A DNA stretch of 5,851 nt from Pseudomonadota bacterium (GTDB taxonomy: Bacteria > Pseudomonadota > Gammaproteobacteria > Xanthomonadales > Rhodanobacteraceae): NCBI GenBank assembly GCA_023412995.1, contig JAEZQS010000322.1:1-5851 (forward strand), read 5' to 3'. Positions 1 to 5,005 of the stretch are shown here, piece by piece. The notes beneath the pieces are model-generated. The model was not told the origin of the DNA. It saw only the letters and a list, made by a program, of their open reading frames with translations, and did no database searches. Position 1 is the first letter of the stretch. Each line of letters opens with the position of its first letter. The position numbers and the translations under genes are program-made.

Positions 1-1463
1 CCTCGACGCCACAGACCGTGGATCACGGCGCCACGACCGTGTTCACCCTTACGCCGGACGCCAACCACCACGTCGACAGCGTGACCGGCACCTGCGGCGG
101 CACCCTCGCCGGCAACGTGTTCACCACCGCCGCGGTGACTGCGGACTGCACGGTGGTGGCCCGCTTCGCGATCGATACCTACACCGTCACCCCAGGCATC
201 GATGGCGGCAACGGCAGCATCGCGCCCTCCACCCCGCAGACGGTGGATCACGGCGCGACGATCGCATTCACCCTCACGCCCGACGCCGGCTACCACGTCG
301 TGGCGCCCGTGGGCGGCAGCTGCCCCGCCGGCGATCTTGCGCAGGGCGTCTACACGACGGGAGCGATCACCGATGACTGCACCGTGGTGGCCCGCTTCGC
401 GATCGACACGCACACGATCGGCGGAAGCGTGACCGGTCTGGCCGGGACGGGCCTGGCGCTGGAACTCAACGGAATGTCCGATCTCGTTATCGGCAGCGAC
501 GGACCCTTCGTCTTCCCGTTGGCGCTCGACGACTTCACGGCCTATGCGGTGCGGATCGCCACGCCGCCTGCGGACCCGGTGCAGGTATGCACGATCGCCA
601 ACGGCAGCGGCACGCTCGGCGGCGAGGACGTCACCGATGTCGAGGTGACCTGCCAGCCGCCGGCGGCGTTTGCAGCAAGCATTGACGATGGCCACGAGTA
701 CGCACGCTACGGCAGCCTGCTGGATTACCTGGTCACCGTCACCAACGGCGGCGGCGATGCGCATGGCATCACGGTCACGGGAGTCCTCCCGCCACAGCTC
801 GATGCGGCAGCGACCACCTGGATCTGCCTCGGCGGAACCGATGGCGCCAGCTGCGGCAGCGGCGGCAGCGGCGGATTCCTCGATGCCGGCGTGTCGATTC
901 CGGCAGGCGGCAGCCTCAGCTGGCTGGTGACGGCACCGGTTCTGCCGGCCGCCGCTGGCGCGACGGTGGACTTCCCGGTCGTTGTCAGCGGGCCCGTCGC
1001 AGCGAGCGCGAGCGACAGCGACATCCTGGTGATCCTGCGCAACGGCTTCCAGACGGACGACGATGGATCCGGCCACGGCGGGGCCGACCGCCTTGGCTGC
1101 CGCGCCACCGGCGGTACGGTGGCGGTGTTCGATCCGGCGCAGGTGGCGTTTTTCGACGTGCCGCCGTCGTCCGGTGGCGGGGTCGACACGCTGCTGGCAG
1201 TCGATGGCAGCAATCGCGCCGGCTTCCGGGTGGAACGGCTCGATGCCGCAGGCGCCCCACGCGTGCGCCTGGTCGCGGTGGCGACGGACGGCGGCGAACG
1301 CGCTGGCGACTGGAGCACGACGCATGCCGGTGCACGGCTGGCGGTGGCGATCGCCACCCCTGGTGCAGCGGCCAGTGTGCTGCTCGAGGGCGCCGATGCG
1401 TCGCTGTCGCTGGCGCTGGCGTCGCCGCTGCAGGGCGTGCTCCGCCTGGTGACCTGCCCCTGA
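1..1463 (+). CDS. Repeat-rich secreted/surface protein, 3' part (5' end outside window)
   Basis: The reading frame is open from nt 3 to a TGA at 1461-1463, giving 486 residues. The GTG at 18 is not the start: the codons before it encode STPQT, which is repeated exactly 75 residues later, so the gene continues upstream. Residues 1-75 and about 76-138 are two copies of a 75-residue unit, with shared blocks such as STPQTVDHGAT, FTLTPDA and DCTVVARFAIDT. They resemble the divergent InlB-type B-repeat of bacterial surface proteins. About 139-220 is another beta domain ending in CTIANGSGT and DVEVTC, a pattern common in Xanthomonadales exported proteins. About 221-345 looks like a DUF11-type domain (YLVTVTNGGGDAHGITVTGVLP). 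Then comes NGFQTDDDG, similar to the NGFE motifs of Rhodanobacteraceae surface proteins, and a C-terminal domain with no assignment. No membrane anchor is visible at the C-terminus. Extracellular location is inferred from the family features; the function is unknown. Confidence 0.
   Translation, partial: STPQTVDHGATTVFTLTPDANHHVDSVTGTCGGTLAGNVFTTAAVTADCTVVARFAIDTYTVTPGIDGGNGSIAPSTPQTVDHGATIAFTLTPDAGYHVVAPVGGSCPAGDLAQGVYTTGAITDDCTVVARFAIDTHTIGGSVTGLAGTGLALELNGMSDLVIGSDGPFVFPLALDDFTAYAVRIATPPADPVQVCTIANGSGTLGGEDVTDVEVTCQPPAAFAASIDDGHEYARYGSLLDYLVTVTNGGGDAHGITVTGVLPPQLDAAATTWICLGGTDGASCGSGGSGGFLDAGVSIPAGGSLSWLVTAPVLPAAAGATVDFPVVVSGPVAASASDSDILVILRNGFQTDDDGSGHGGADRLGCRATGGTVAVFDPAQVAFFDVPPSSGGGVDTLLAVDGSNRAGFRVERLDAAGAPRVRLVAVATDGGERAGDWSTTHAGARLAVAIATPGAAASVLLEGADASLSLALASPLQGVLRLVTCP
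3..425 (+). repeat. Tandem 225-bp (75-codon) coding repeats
   Basis: Two copies start at nt 3 and nt 228. The offset is exactly 225 bp and keeps the frame. The strongest matches are at the copy starts (STPQTVDHGAT) and ends (DCTVVARFAIDT); the second copy diverges after about codon 64. The first copy begins at the window edge, so further copies probably lie upstream. Confidence 0.85.
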
Positions 1464-1468
1464 GATGA

Positions 1469-1491
1469 GGGCGGCGCGCATCGCGCCGCCC
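1469..1491 (+). terminator. GC-rich hairpin after the surface-protein gene
   Basis: A perfect 10-bp inverted repeat (GGGCGGCGCG / CGCGCCGCCC, loop CAT) begins 6 nt after the stop codon. No T-tract follows, so it is a stem-only terminator or an mRNA 3'-end stabiliser rather than a classical intrinsic terminator. Position and stem strength support a 3'-end role. Confidence 0.5.
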
Positions 1492-1514
1492 GTCCGACCG
1501 CCGCCCCAACGCGC

Positions 1515-1534
1515 AACCCGCCGCCCGGCGGGTT
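1515..1534. other. Second perfect hairpin downstream of the surface-protein gene
   Basis: AACCCGCCG (1515-1523) and CGGCGGGTT (1526-1534) are exact reverse complements with 2 nt between them, so a real hairpin would open a slightly larger loop. It lies 23 bp after the first hairpin and before the padR promoter region. It may be a back-up terminator. No poly-T follows (TTGGCAAATT). Confidence 0.4.
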
Positions 1535-1568
1535 GGCAAATTCCCTGTCGCTGACCGACCGGGCAGGG

Positions 1569-1599
1569 TGACTTCCGGCCCATCCACTAGTGTTATGTT
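1569..1599 (+). promoter_or_regulatory. Candidate promoter of the padR operon
   Basis: TGACTT (1569-1574) could serve as a -35. TTATGT (1593-1598, spacer 18) or an extended TGTTATGTT (1591-1599) could serve as the -10. This is the most AT-rich stretch in the 182-bp gap before padR. It is assigned by eye against the sigma-70 consensus; the -35 is weak. Confidence 0.35.
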
Positions 1600-1606
1600 C
1601 GCACTA
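1588..1606. promoter_or_regulatory. Candidate PadR operator palindrome over the -10
   Basis: TAGTG (1588-1592) and CACTA (1602-1606) form an inverted repeat with a 9-bp spacer that contains the candidate -10. PadR-family repressors commonly bind dyads in their own promoter, so autorepression is plausible. The arms are only 5 bp long, so chance is not excluded. Confidence 0.4.
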
Positions 1607-1645
1607 TGATGGACCTCATGCCATGAAGAGGTGGATGCGAGCGGC

Positions 1646-2005
1646 ATGGTCGACACCGAAACCCACCTGTGGAAATTCCACAAGGAGCTGAGCGCCGGCA
1701 TCGTGTCGCTGGTGCTGCTCGGGGTGCTCGCCCGCGCGAAGTCCCCGATGTACGGCTACCAGATCGCGCGCCAGCTCGACGACACCGGCGAGGGGGTGCT
1801 GAGCGGAAAGCAGAGCGCGCTCTATCCCGTGCTGCGCAACCTCGATGCCGCCGGCTTGCTGGCGAGCGAGGTGGAGCCCTCGGTGGCCGGTCCCCCGCGT
1901 CGCTACTACCGCATCACGCCACTTGGCCGGCGGGTGCTGGCGGAGTGGACCTGGGCCTGGTCGGCCACCCGCGATTTCGTCGATACCGTGCTGGAGGAAC
2001 CATGA
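1646..2005 (+). CDS. PadR-family transcriptional regulator
   Basis: This 119-residue protein has the short PadR winged-helix layout. A helix with SLVLLGVLARAKSPMYGYQI (about 21-40, carrying the family's YGY motif) is followed by the recognition segment SALYPVLRNLDAAGLL (57-72) and the wing GPPRRYYRIT (82-91). The C-terminal dimerisation helix (92-117) is rich in Trp. PadR proteins are dimeric repressors, often released by a ligand or stress signal. The ATG at 1646 is preferred because AGGTGG (1629-1634) lies 11 nt upstream as a ribosome site. A GTG at 1631 would add five residues but sits inside that site. The stop overlaps the next ATG as ATGA, so the two genes are translationally coupled. 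PadR genes next to HAAS/DUF1700-type membrane proteins are a common pairing. The family call is firm; the target is inferred to be its own operon. Confidence 0.93.
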   Translation: MVDTETHLWKFHKELSAGIVSLVLLGVLARAKSPMYGYQIARQLDDTGEGVLSGKQSALYPVLRNLDAAGLLASEVEPSVAGPPRRYYRITPLGRRVLAEWTWAWSATRDFVDTVLEEP

Positions 2006-2913
2006 CGCAGCCGATCCCGCGCACGATTGCCGAGTACCTGGCCCAGTTGCGCAAGGCCCTGCGCGGCGCCGATCCCGCGCTGCTGCAGGACGCGTTGTAC
2101 GACGCCGAAGACCACCTGCGTTCGGAACTGGCGGAAAACCCCGGCCTCGACGAGGCTGCCGTGCTGGCGCGGATCGTGACCAGCTACGGCGCGCCGGAAG
2201 AGGTGGCCGCGATCTACGTCGACCAGGAAGTACAGGTGGCGCAGGCACTGCGCGCGCCGCCGCCGCCGCGGCGCGACAGCGCACTCGGGCGCTTCTTCGG
2301 CGTCGCCGCCGATCCGCGCGCCTATGCCGCGTTGTTCTACATGTTGCTTTCGCTGGCGACCGGCATCTTCTACTTCGCCTGGGCGGTGACGGGCATTGCC
2401 CTCTCGCTCGGCTTGTCGGTGCTGATCTTCGGCATCGCCTTCGCCGTGCTGTTCTTCGGCACCGTGCGCGTGCTGTCGCTGGTGGAAGGGCGCTTGGTGG
2501 AGGTCATGCTCGGGGAACGCATGCCGCGCCGGCCGCAATACGCCGACCGCGCCAAGCCGCTCGGCACGCGCATCCGCGAGATGTTCGCCGATCCGCGCAC
2601 GTGGTCGACCCTGCTCTACATGCTGCTGATGCTGCCGCTGGGCGTGTTCTATTTCGCGCTGGCCACCTGCGGCATCGCGCTGTCGCTGGGACTGCTGTTC
2701 GCGCCGGTGCTGCAGTTCCTCGCCTGGTCCGGCGCCATCGACGGCGGCTTCGTGTTCGATGGCGAGGTGGTCGTCGCGCCGCTCCTGCTGGCACCACTCA
2801 CCTTCCTGCTGGGCGTGGTGCTGCTGTTCTCGATGCTCCACCTCGCCCGCGGCATCGGACGCCTGCAGGGAAACCTGGCCAAGCACCTGCTGGTGAAGAC
2901 CGCCGCCGCCTGA
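2002..2913 (+). CDS. HAAS-like plus membrane 'putative sensor' domain protein
   Basis: This 303-residue protein starts at the ATG in the ATGA overlap with padR, with GGAGG at 1993-1997. Residues 5-75 are helical and charged (EYLAQLRKALRG, DAEDHLRSELAE, SYGAPEEVAAIYV). This matches the HAAS/DUF1700-type N-terminus that usually partners PadR regulators. A Pro-rich linker (85-89) leads to a membrane region at about 104-285 with around five hydrophobic stretches. The motifs there (YMLLMLPLGVFYFALA, GIALSLGL) fit the membrane 'putative sensor' domain known from actinobacterial histidine kinases. The two halves, residues 104-138 and 197-231, align with 23 of 35 identities by eye. No kinase, HAMP or other output domain follows. 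A role in membrane-stress sensing with PadR is inference; the structural description is firm. Confidence 0.85.
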   Translation: MTQPIPRTIAEYLAQLRKALRGADPALLQDALYDAEDHLRSELAENPGLDEAAVLARIVTSYGAPEEVAAIYVDQEVQVAQALRAPPPPRRDSALGRFFGVAADPRAYAALFYMLLSLATGIFYFAWAVTGIALSLGLSVLIFGIAFAVLFFGTVRVLSLVEGRLVEVMLGERMPRRPQYADRAKPLGTRIREMFADPRTWSTLLYMLLMLPLGVFYFALATCGIALSLGLLFAPVLQFLAWSGAIDGGFVFDGEVVVAPLLLAPLTFLLGVVLLFSMLHLARGIGRLQGNLAKHLLVKTAAA

Positions 2914-2933
2914 CGCGCCAGTCAGCCGATCCT

Positions 2934-2958
2934 GTGGTCGCGGCCGCGCCGTCTGCGG
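2934..2958. repeat. Degenerate type-1 REP-like copy (R1)
   Basis: The block GGTCGCGGCCGCGCCG followed by CTGCGG resembles the better copies at 3176-3210 and 3346-3380 in the same orientation. One base differs in the core and the right side is shortened. It starts about 20 bp after the stop of the membrane-protein gene. Confidence 0.4.
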
Positions 2959-2971
2959 GACATTGTGCTGA

Positions 2972-3011
2972 GTAGGATGCGGTAAGCCGAAGGCGCACCG
3001 CATCGATCGCG
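2972..3011 (+). repeat. Type-2 REP-like hairpin, copy A
   Basis: GTAG is followed by a hairpin with outer arms GATGCGGT (2976-2983) and ACCGCATC (2997-3004) and an inner GCC-GAA-GGC stem (2986-2994). ATCGCG follows. The same element recurs inverted at 3091-3128. Confidence 0.75.
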
Positions 3012-3021
3012 CATGATGTCG

Positions 3022-3083
3022 GGATGCGGCGTGTCCGCGCAGGCGCCGGTCGCGTTGAGGTGCGGATGCCGCGTGTTCCCGCA
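3022..3083 (+). repeat. Pair of 20-bp imperfect direct repeats
   Basis: Positions 3022-3041 and 3064-3083 match at 17 of 20 bases (GGATGC-GCGTGT-C-CGCA pattern), offset by 42 bp. They lie between the inverted hairpins A and B and share the GGATGC core with them, so they may be decayed relatives. Confidence 0.55.
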
Positions 3084-3090
3084 CGCGCAT

Positions 3091-3128
3091 CGCGATTGAT
3101 GCGGTTCGCTGCGCTCACCGCATCCTAC
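3091..3128 (-). repeat. Type-2 REP-like hairpin, copy B (inverted)
   Basis: Read on the minus strand this is GTAGGATGCGGT, a GAGCGCAGCGA loop, then ACCGCATC. The outer stem (3098-3105 with 3117-3124) is identical to copy A. The inner stem is CGC-T-GCG (3107-3113) instead of GCC-GAA-GGC. Together with copy A it forms a BIME-like inverted pair about 157 bp across. Confidence 0.75.
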
Positions 3129-3175
3129 GGGGTGACCCGATCGCGCGCGTGGCTCCTGGTGCATTCGACGCACGT

Positions 3176-3210
3176 GCGGGTTCGCGGTCGCGGCTGCGCC
3201 GCTCCTACGG
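3176..3210 (+). repeat. Type-1 REP-like element, copy R2
   Basis: This 35-bp element matches 3346-3380 at 32 of 35 positions, 170 bp apart in direct orientation. Its core is the palindrome GCGGC-TGC-GCCGC (3190-3202), followed by TCCTACGG. Such blocks are typical of xanthomonad intergenic palindromic repeats; that comparison is from memory, not a search. Confidence 0.75.
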
Positions 3211-3250
3211 ATGGCCGCGGGTCAGGTGCTGTGAGCCGCCCCTGCTGTTC

Positions 3251-3277
3251 CTTCGTGTGCTTCGTGTGCTTCGTGGT
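3251..3277 (+). repeat. 9-bp tandem repeat (CTTCGTGTG), three units
   Basis: CTTCGTGTG occurs at 3251-3259 and 3260-3268, then as CTTCGTGGT at 3269-3277. The reverse strand reads CCACGAAGCACACGAAG, a motif style that recurs in intergenic DNA of many bacteria. No coding sense is apparent. Confidence 0.7.
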
Positions 3278-3284
3278 TCAATCT

Positions 3285-3331
3285 TTCGCCTTCGCCTTCG
3301 CCTTCGCCTTCGCCTTCGCTCTCGCTTCGCC
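3285..3331 (+). repeat. (TTCGCC) hexanucleotide run
   Basis: Five perfect TTCGCC units occupy 3285-3314, followed by TTCGCT, CTCGCT and a final TTCGCC (3326-3331). The period of six keeps any reading frame open: Phe-Ala on the plus strand and Ala-Lys on the minus strand. The run lies 15 bp beyond the TTCGCC-poor left edge of the R3 element that ends hvfC. Confidence 0.85.
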
Positions 3332-3345
3332 TCCTGCTAGGAAGC

Positions 3346-3380
3346 GCGGGTCAGCGGTCGCGGCTGCGCCGCTCCTGCGG
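3346..3380 (+). repeat. Type-1 REP-like element, copy R3, overlapping the end of hvfC
   Basis: This copy is near-identical to R2 (32/35 over 35 bp; 26/27 over 3354-3380). It extends into the hvfC coding region: read on the minus strand, 3351-3380 encodes the last nine residues (257-265) and the TGA stop of hvfC. Confidence 0.75.
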
Positions 3381-4148
3381 CAGCGTTCCCAGCACCGCGT
3401 CGCGTTCGCGCAGGTGGCGCAGGATGGCGGTGCCCGATTCCTGCAGCGCCGGCTCGCCTTCGCGGCACAGACTGGCGAGGAGGGCGTCGATGCAGGCCTG
3501 GCCGGACAGCTCACGGTTGGCCTGCAGCCGCTCGAGCAACAGGGCGGTCAGGGCATCGATTTCGAGGAAGCGCACGCTGTCGCTGCGGTCGCGCACCAGC
3601 AGCAGCAGCGTCGGCAGGGGCGGCACGGATCCGGGGCGCAGGTCCGGGCCGATGCGTTGCACGGGGTAGCGCCAGGCCTGTACCCGGGCGAGGGGCGAGA
3701 CCACCGGAATGCCGGCCAATACGTCGCCGGCGGGGTCATGCGGCACGCGGGTGAGGTCCGTCTCGTCGAAATCCAGCGCCAGTTCGCTGTATTCGTAGTG
3801 CGCCAGTTCGAGCAGGTAGGGCGGGTCGCCCGCGCCGTCGGTGGCGCGGCGATCGAGGTAGGCGATGAACTCCTCGCCGAGACGGGTGAAGAGGGGCGTC
3901 CGGGCCGGATGGTGGCGGCAGAATTCGCGCAGCAACGCGCGCCAGTCCGCGTCATCGTACAAGCTGCGCAGGACCGGAAAGGTGGAGGCGACCAGCGCGG
4001 CAAGGTTCTCGAAGTAGAGCCCGGCGTAGAGCGCCATCCGCACCGGCGCCACGTCGGCCGGCGCGGGTGCGGCATCGGGATCGCGCAGGTGCGCGGCAAA
4101 GGCGCGCTGGCGTGCGCGGAAATCCGTGGGCTCAGGCGCAGCAGGCAT
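3351..4148 (-). CDS. hvfC: HvfC/BufC-type RiPP maturation partner (DUF2063)
   Basis: This 265-residue protein shows the DUF2063 N-terminal helical domain. Visible features are RQRAFAAHLRDP (13-24), the RMALYAGLYFENLAALVASTFPVLRSL stretch (from 37), then WRALLREFCRHHP (69-81), EEFIAYL (92-98), and YLLELAHYEYSELAL (111-125). The C-terminal part has the WRYPVQRI motif (159-166). In characterised HvfBC/BufBC systems this protein partners the DUF692 enzyme and helps present the precursor peptide. The ATG at 4148 is chosen over a GTG one codon upstream because it has a G-rich ribosome-like site (GGCGGGGG) at suitable spacing. The start overlaps the hvfB stop by 17 nt, implying coupled translation. 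The last nine residues (PQERRSRDR) come from a REP-like repeat and probably are not ancestral. No hvfD/DoxX gene follows. Confidence 0.9.
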   Translation of the reverse strand: MPAAPEPTDFRARQRAFAAHLRDPDAAPAPADVAPVRMALYAGLYFENLAALVASTFPVLRSLYDDADWRALLREFCRHHPARTPLFTRLGEEFIAYLDRRATDGAGDPPYLLELAHYEYSELALDFDETDLTRVPHDPAGDVLAGIPVVSPLARVQAWRYPVQRIGPDLRPGSVPPLPTLLLLVRDRSDSVRFLEIDALTALLLERLQANRELSGQACIDALLASLCREGEPALQESGTAILRHLRERDAVLGTLPQERRSRDR

Positions 4149-5001
4149 CACGCGCCCCCGCCACGTGCGCGCCCTGCAGCGCGCGGATCGAATCGACTTC
4201 TGCCAGCAGGTCGCCGAAGGGCGGAAAATGGAAGTCGCGCTCGAGCAGGGTCGGGCGCACGCCGAAAGCGCGGTAGGCGCGTGCCAGCAGCGTCCACACC
4301 GGATCGATCACCGCGGCGCCGTGGGTATCGACCAGGAGATCCGGTGCCTCCTGCAGGTGCCCGGCGACGTGGATGCAGGCGATGCGCGCGCCCGGCATTG
4401 CGTCGAGGAACGCAGCGGCGTCATAGCCATGGTTGACGCTGTTGACGTAGAGGTTGTTGACGTCCAGCAGGAGGTCGCAGTCGGCCTCCGCCAGTACCGC
4501 GAGCAGGAACGCGCGCTCGTCCATCTCCTTGCCGGGTGCGGCGTAGTAGGAGACGTTTTCCACCGCGATGCGGCGCCCGAGCGCGTCCTGTGCCTGCCGT
4601 ATGCGCGCGGCGACCCAGCGCACGGCATCGTCGGTGAAGGGAATGGGCATCAGGTCGTACAGCTGCCCGCCCGATGCGCACCAGGACAGGTGCTCCGAAT
4701 ACAGCGCGACCCGGTGCGTGTCGAGCAGCGCCCGCACCTGGCGCAACAGGGTGGTGTCGAGCGGGTCGGGCCCGCCGAGCGAGAGCGACAGGCCGTGGCA
4801 GGCCAGCGGCACGCGCTCGCCCAGTTCGCGCAGGGCGCGGCCCAGACGGCCGCCGACGCCGATCCAGTTTTCCGGCGCGAACTCGAGGAAATCGATCCGC
4901 GGCCGGTCGCCGTCCGCAAGGTGTGCCTGCAGCGGACCCAGCAGGGTCCGCCGCAGGCCGAGCCCGGCCCCGCGCAGGCGTGGCGTCGGCGCCGTGCCCA
5001 T
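4132..5001 (-). CDS. hvfB: HvfB/BufB-type multinuclear non-heme iron oxidase (MNIO, DUF692)
   Basis: This 289-residue protein is close to the usual length of the DUF692 TIM-barrel enzymes. It carries the family signatures in order: DFLEFAPENWIG (37-48), CHGLSLSLGG (68-77), SEHLSW (102-107), VENVSYY (147-153), LDVNNLYVNSVNHGYD (179-194), IHVAGH (210-215), DTHG (225-228) and LLERD (252-256). Likely iron ligands are among H69, H104, E148, D180, H191, H211, H227 and E254. Characterised relatives use two or three irons and O2 to convert cysteines in EGKCG motifs to oxazolone and thioamide groups. The ATG at 5001 is chosen because it lies 4 nt after the hvfA stop and begins just before the conserved region; an upstream in-frame start at 5085 would run back through hvfA. 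The ribosome site is weak, so coupling to hvfA is likely. The function on this HvfA is inferred from the operon. Confidence 0.95.
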   Translation of the reverse strand: MGTAPTPRLRGAGLGLRRTLLGPLQAHLADGDRPRIDFLEFAPENWIGVGGRLGRALRELGERVPLACHGLSLSLGGPDPLDTTLLRQVRALLDTHRVALYSEHLSWCASGGQLYDLMPIPFTDDAVRWVAARIRQAQDALGRRIAVENVSYYAAPGKEMDERAFLLAVLAEADCDLLLDVNNLYVNSVNHGYDAAAFLDAMPGARIACIHVAGHLQEAPDLLVDTHGAAVIDPVWTLLARAYRAFGVRPTLLERDFHFPPFGDLLAEVDSIRALQGAHVAGARDACCA

Positions 5002-5005
5002 GCGC

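Larger units (their letters stand above)
2914..3350. other. Gene-free convergence zone rich in REP-like repeats
   Basis: These 437 bp lie between the 3' ends of the convergent padR operon and hvf operon. No credible gene is visible; the frames open here lack family similarity or a ribosome site. In order the zone holds a degenerate type-1 REP-like copy, an inverted pair of type-2 hairpins with direct repeats between them, a good type-1 copy, a 9-bp tandem repeat and a hexanucleotide run. It may act as the two-way transcription end for both operons. Confidence 0.7.

Noticed and set aside
1469..1534. Classical Rho-independent terminator
   Set aside because: The stems are perfect, but no T-tract follows either one, so only a hairpin-type 3' end is claimed.
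725..1701. Minus-strand open frames over the surface-protein gene
   Set aside because: These are antisense shadows with Arg/Ser/Pro-rich composition. They lack the recognisable repeat and DUF11 features of the plus frame.
1669..2001. Upstream extension of the membrane-protein gene
   Set aside because: The added residues lie inside padR in another frame and are Arg/Ala-rich nonsense. The ATG at 2002 has GGAGG and an ATGA junction.
3285..3331. Possible CRISPR or other spaced array
   Set aside because: It is a continuous hexanucleotide microsatellite with no spacers.
3024..4436. Long plus-strand open frame of 470 codons
   Set aside because: It runs antisense to hvfC and hvfB, crosses the repeat zone, has low-complexity Ala/Arg/Gln-rich content, and shows no family motif. 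It is a GC-rich shadow frame.
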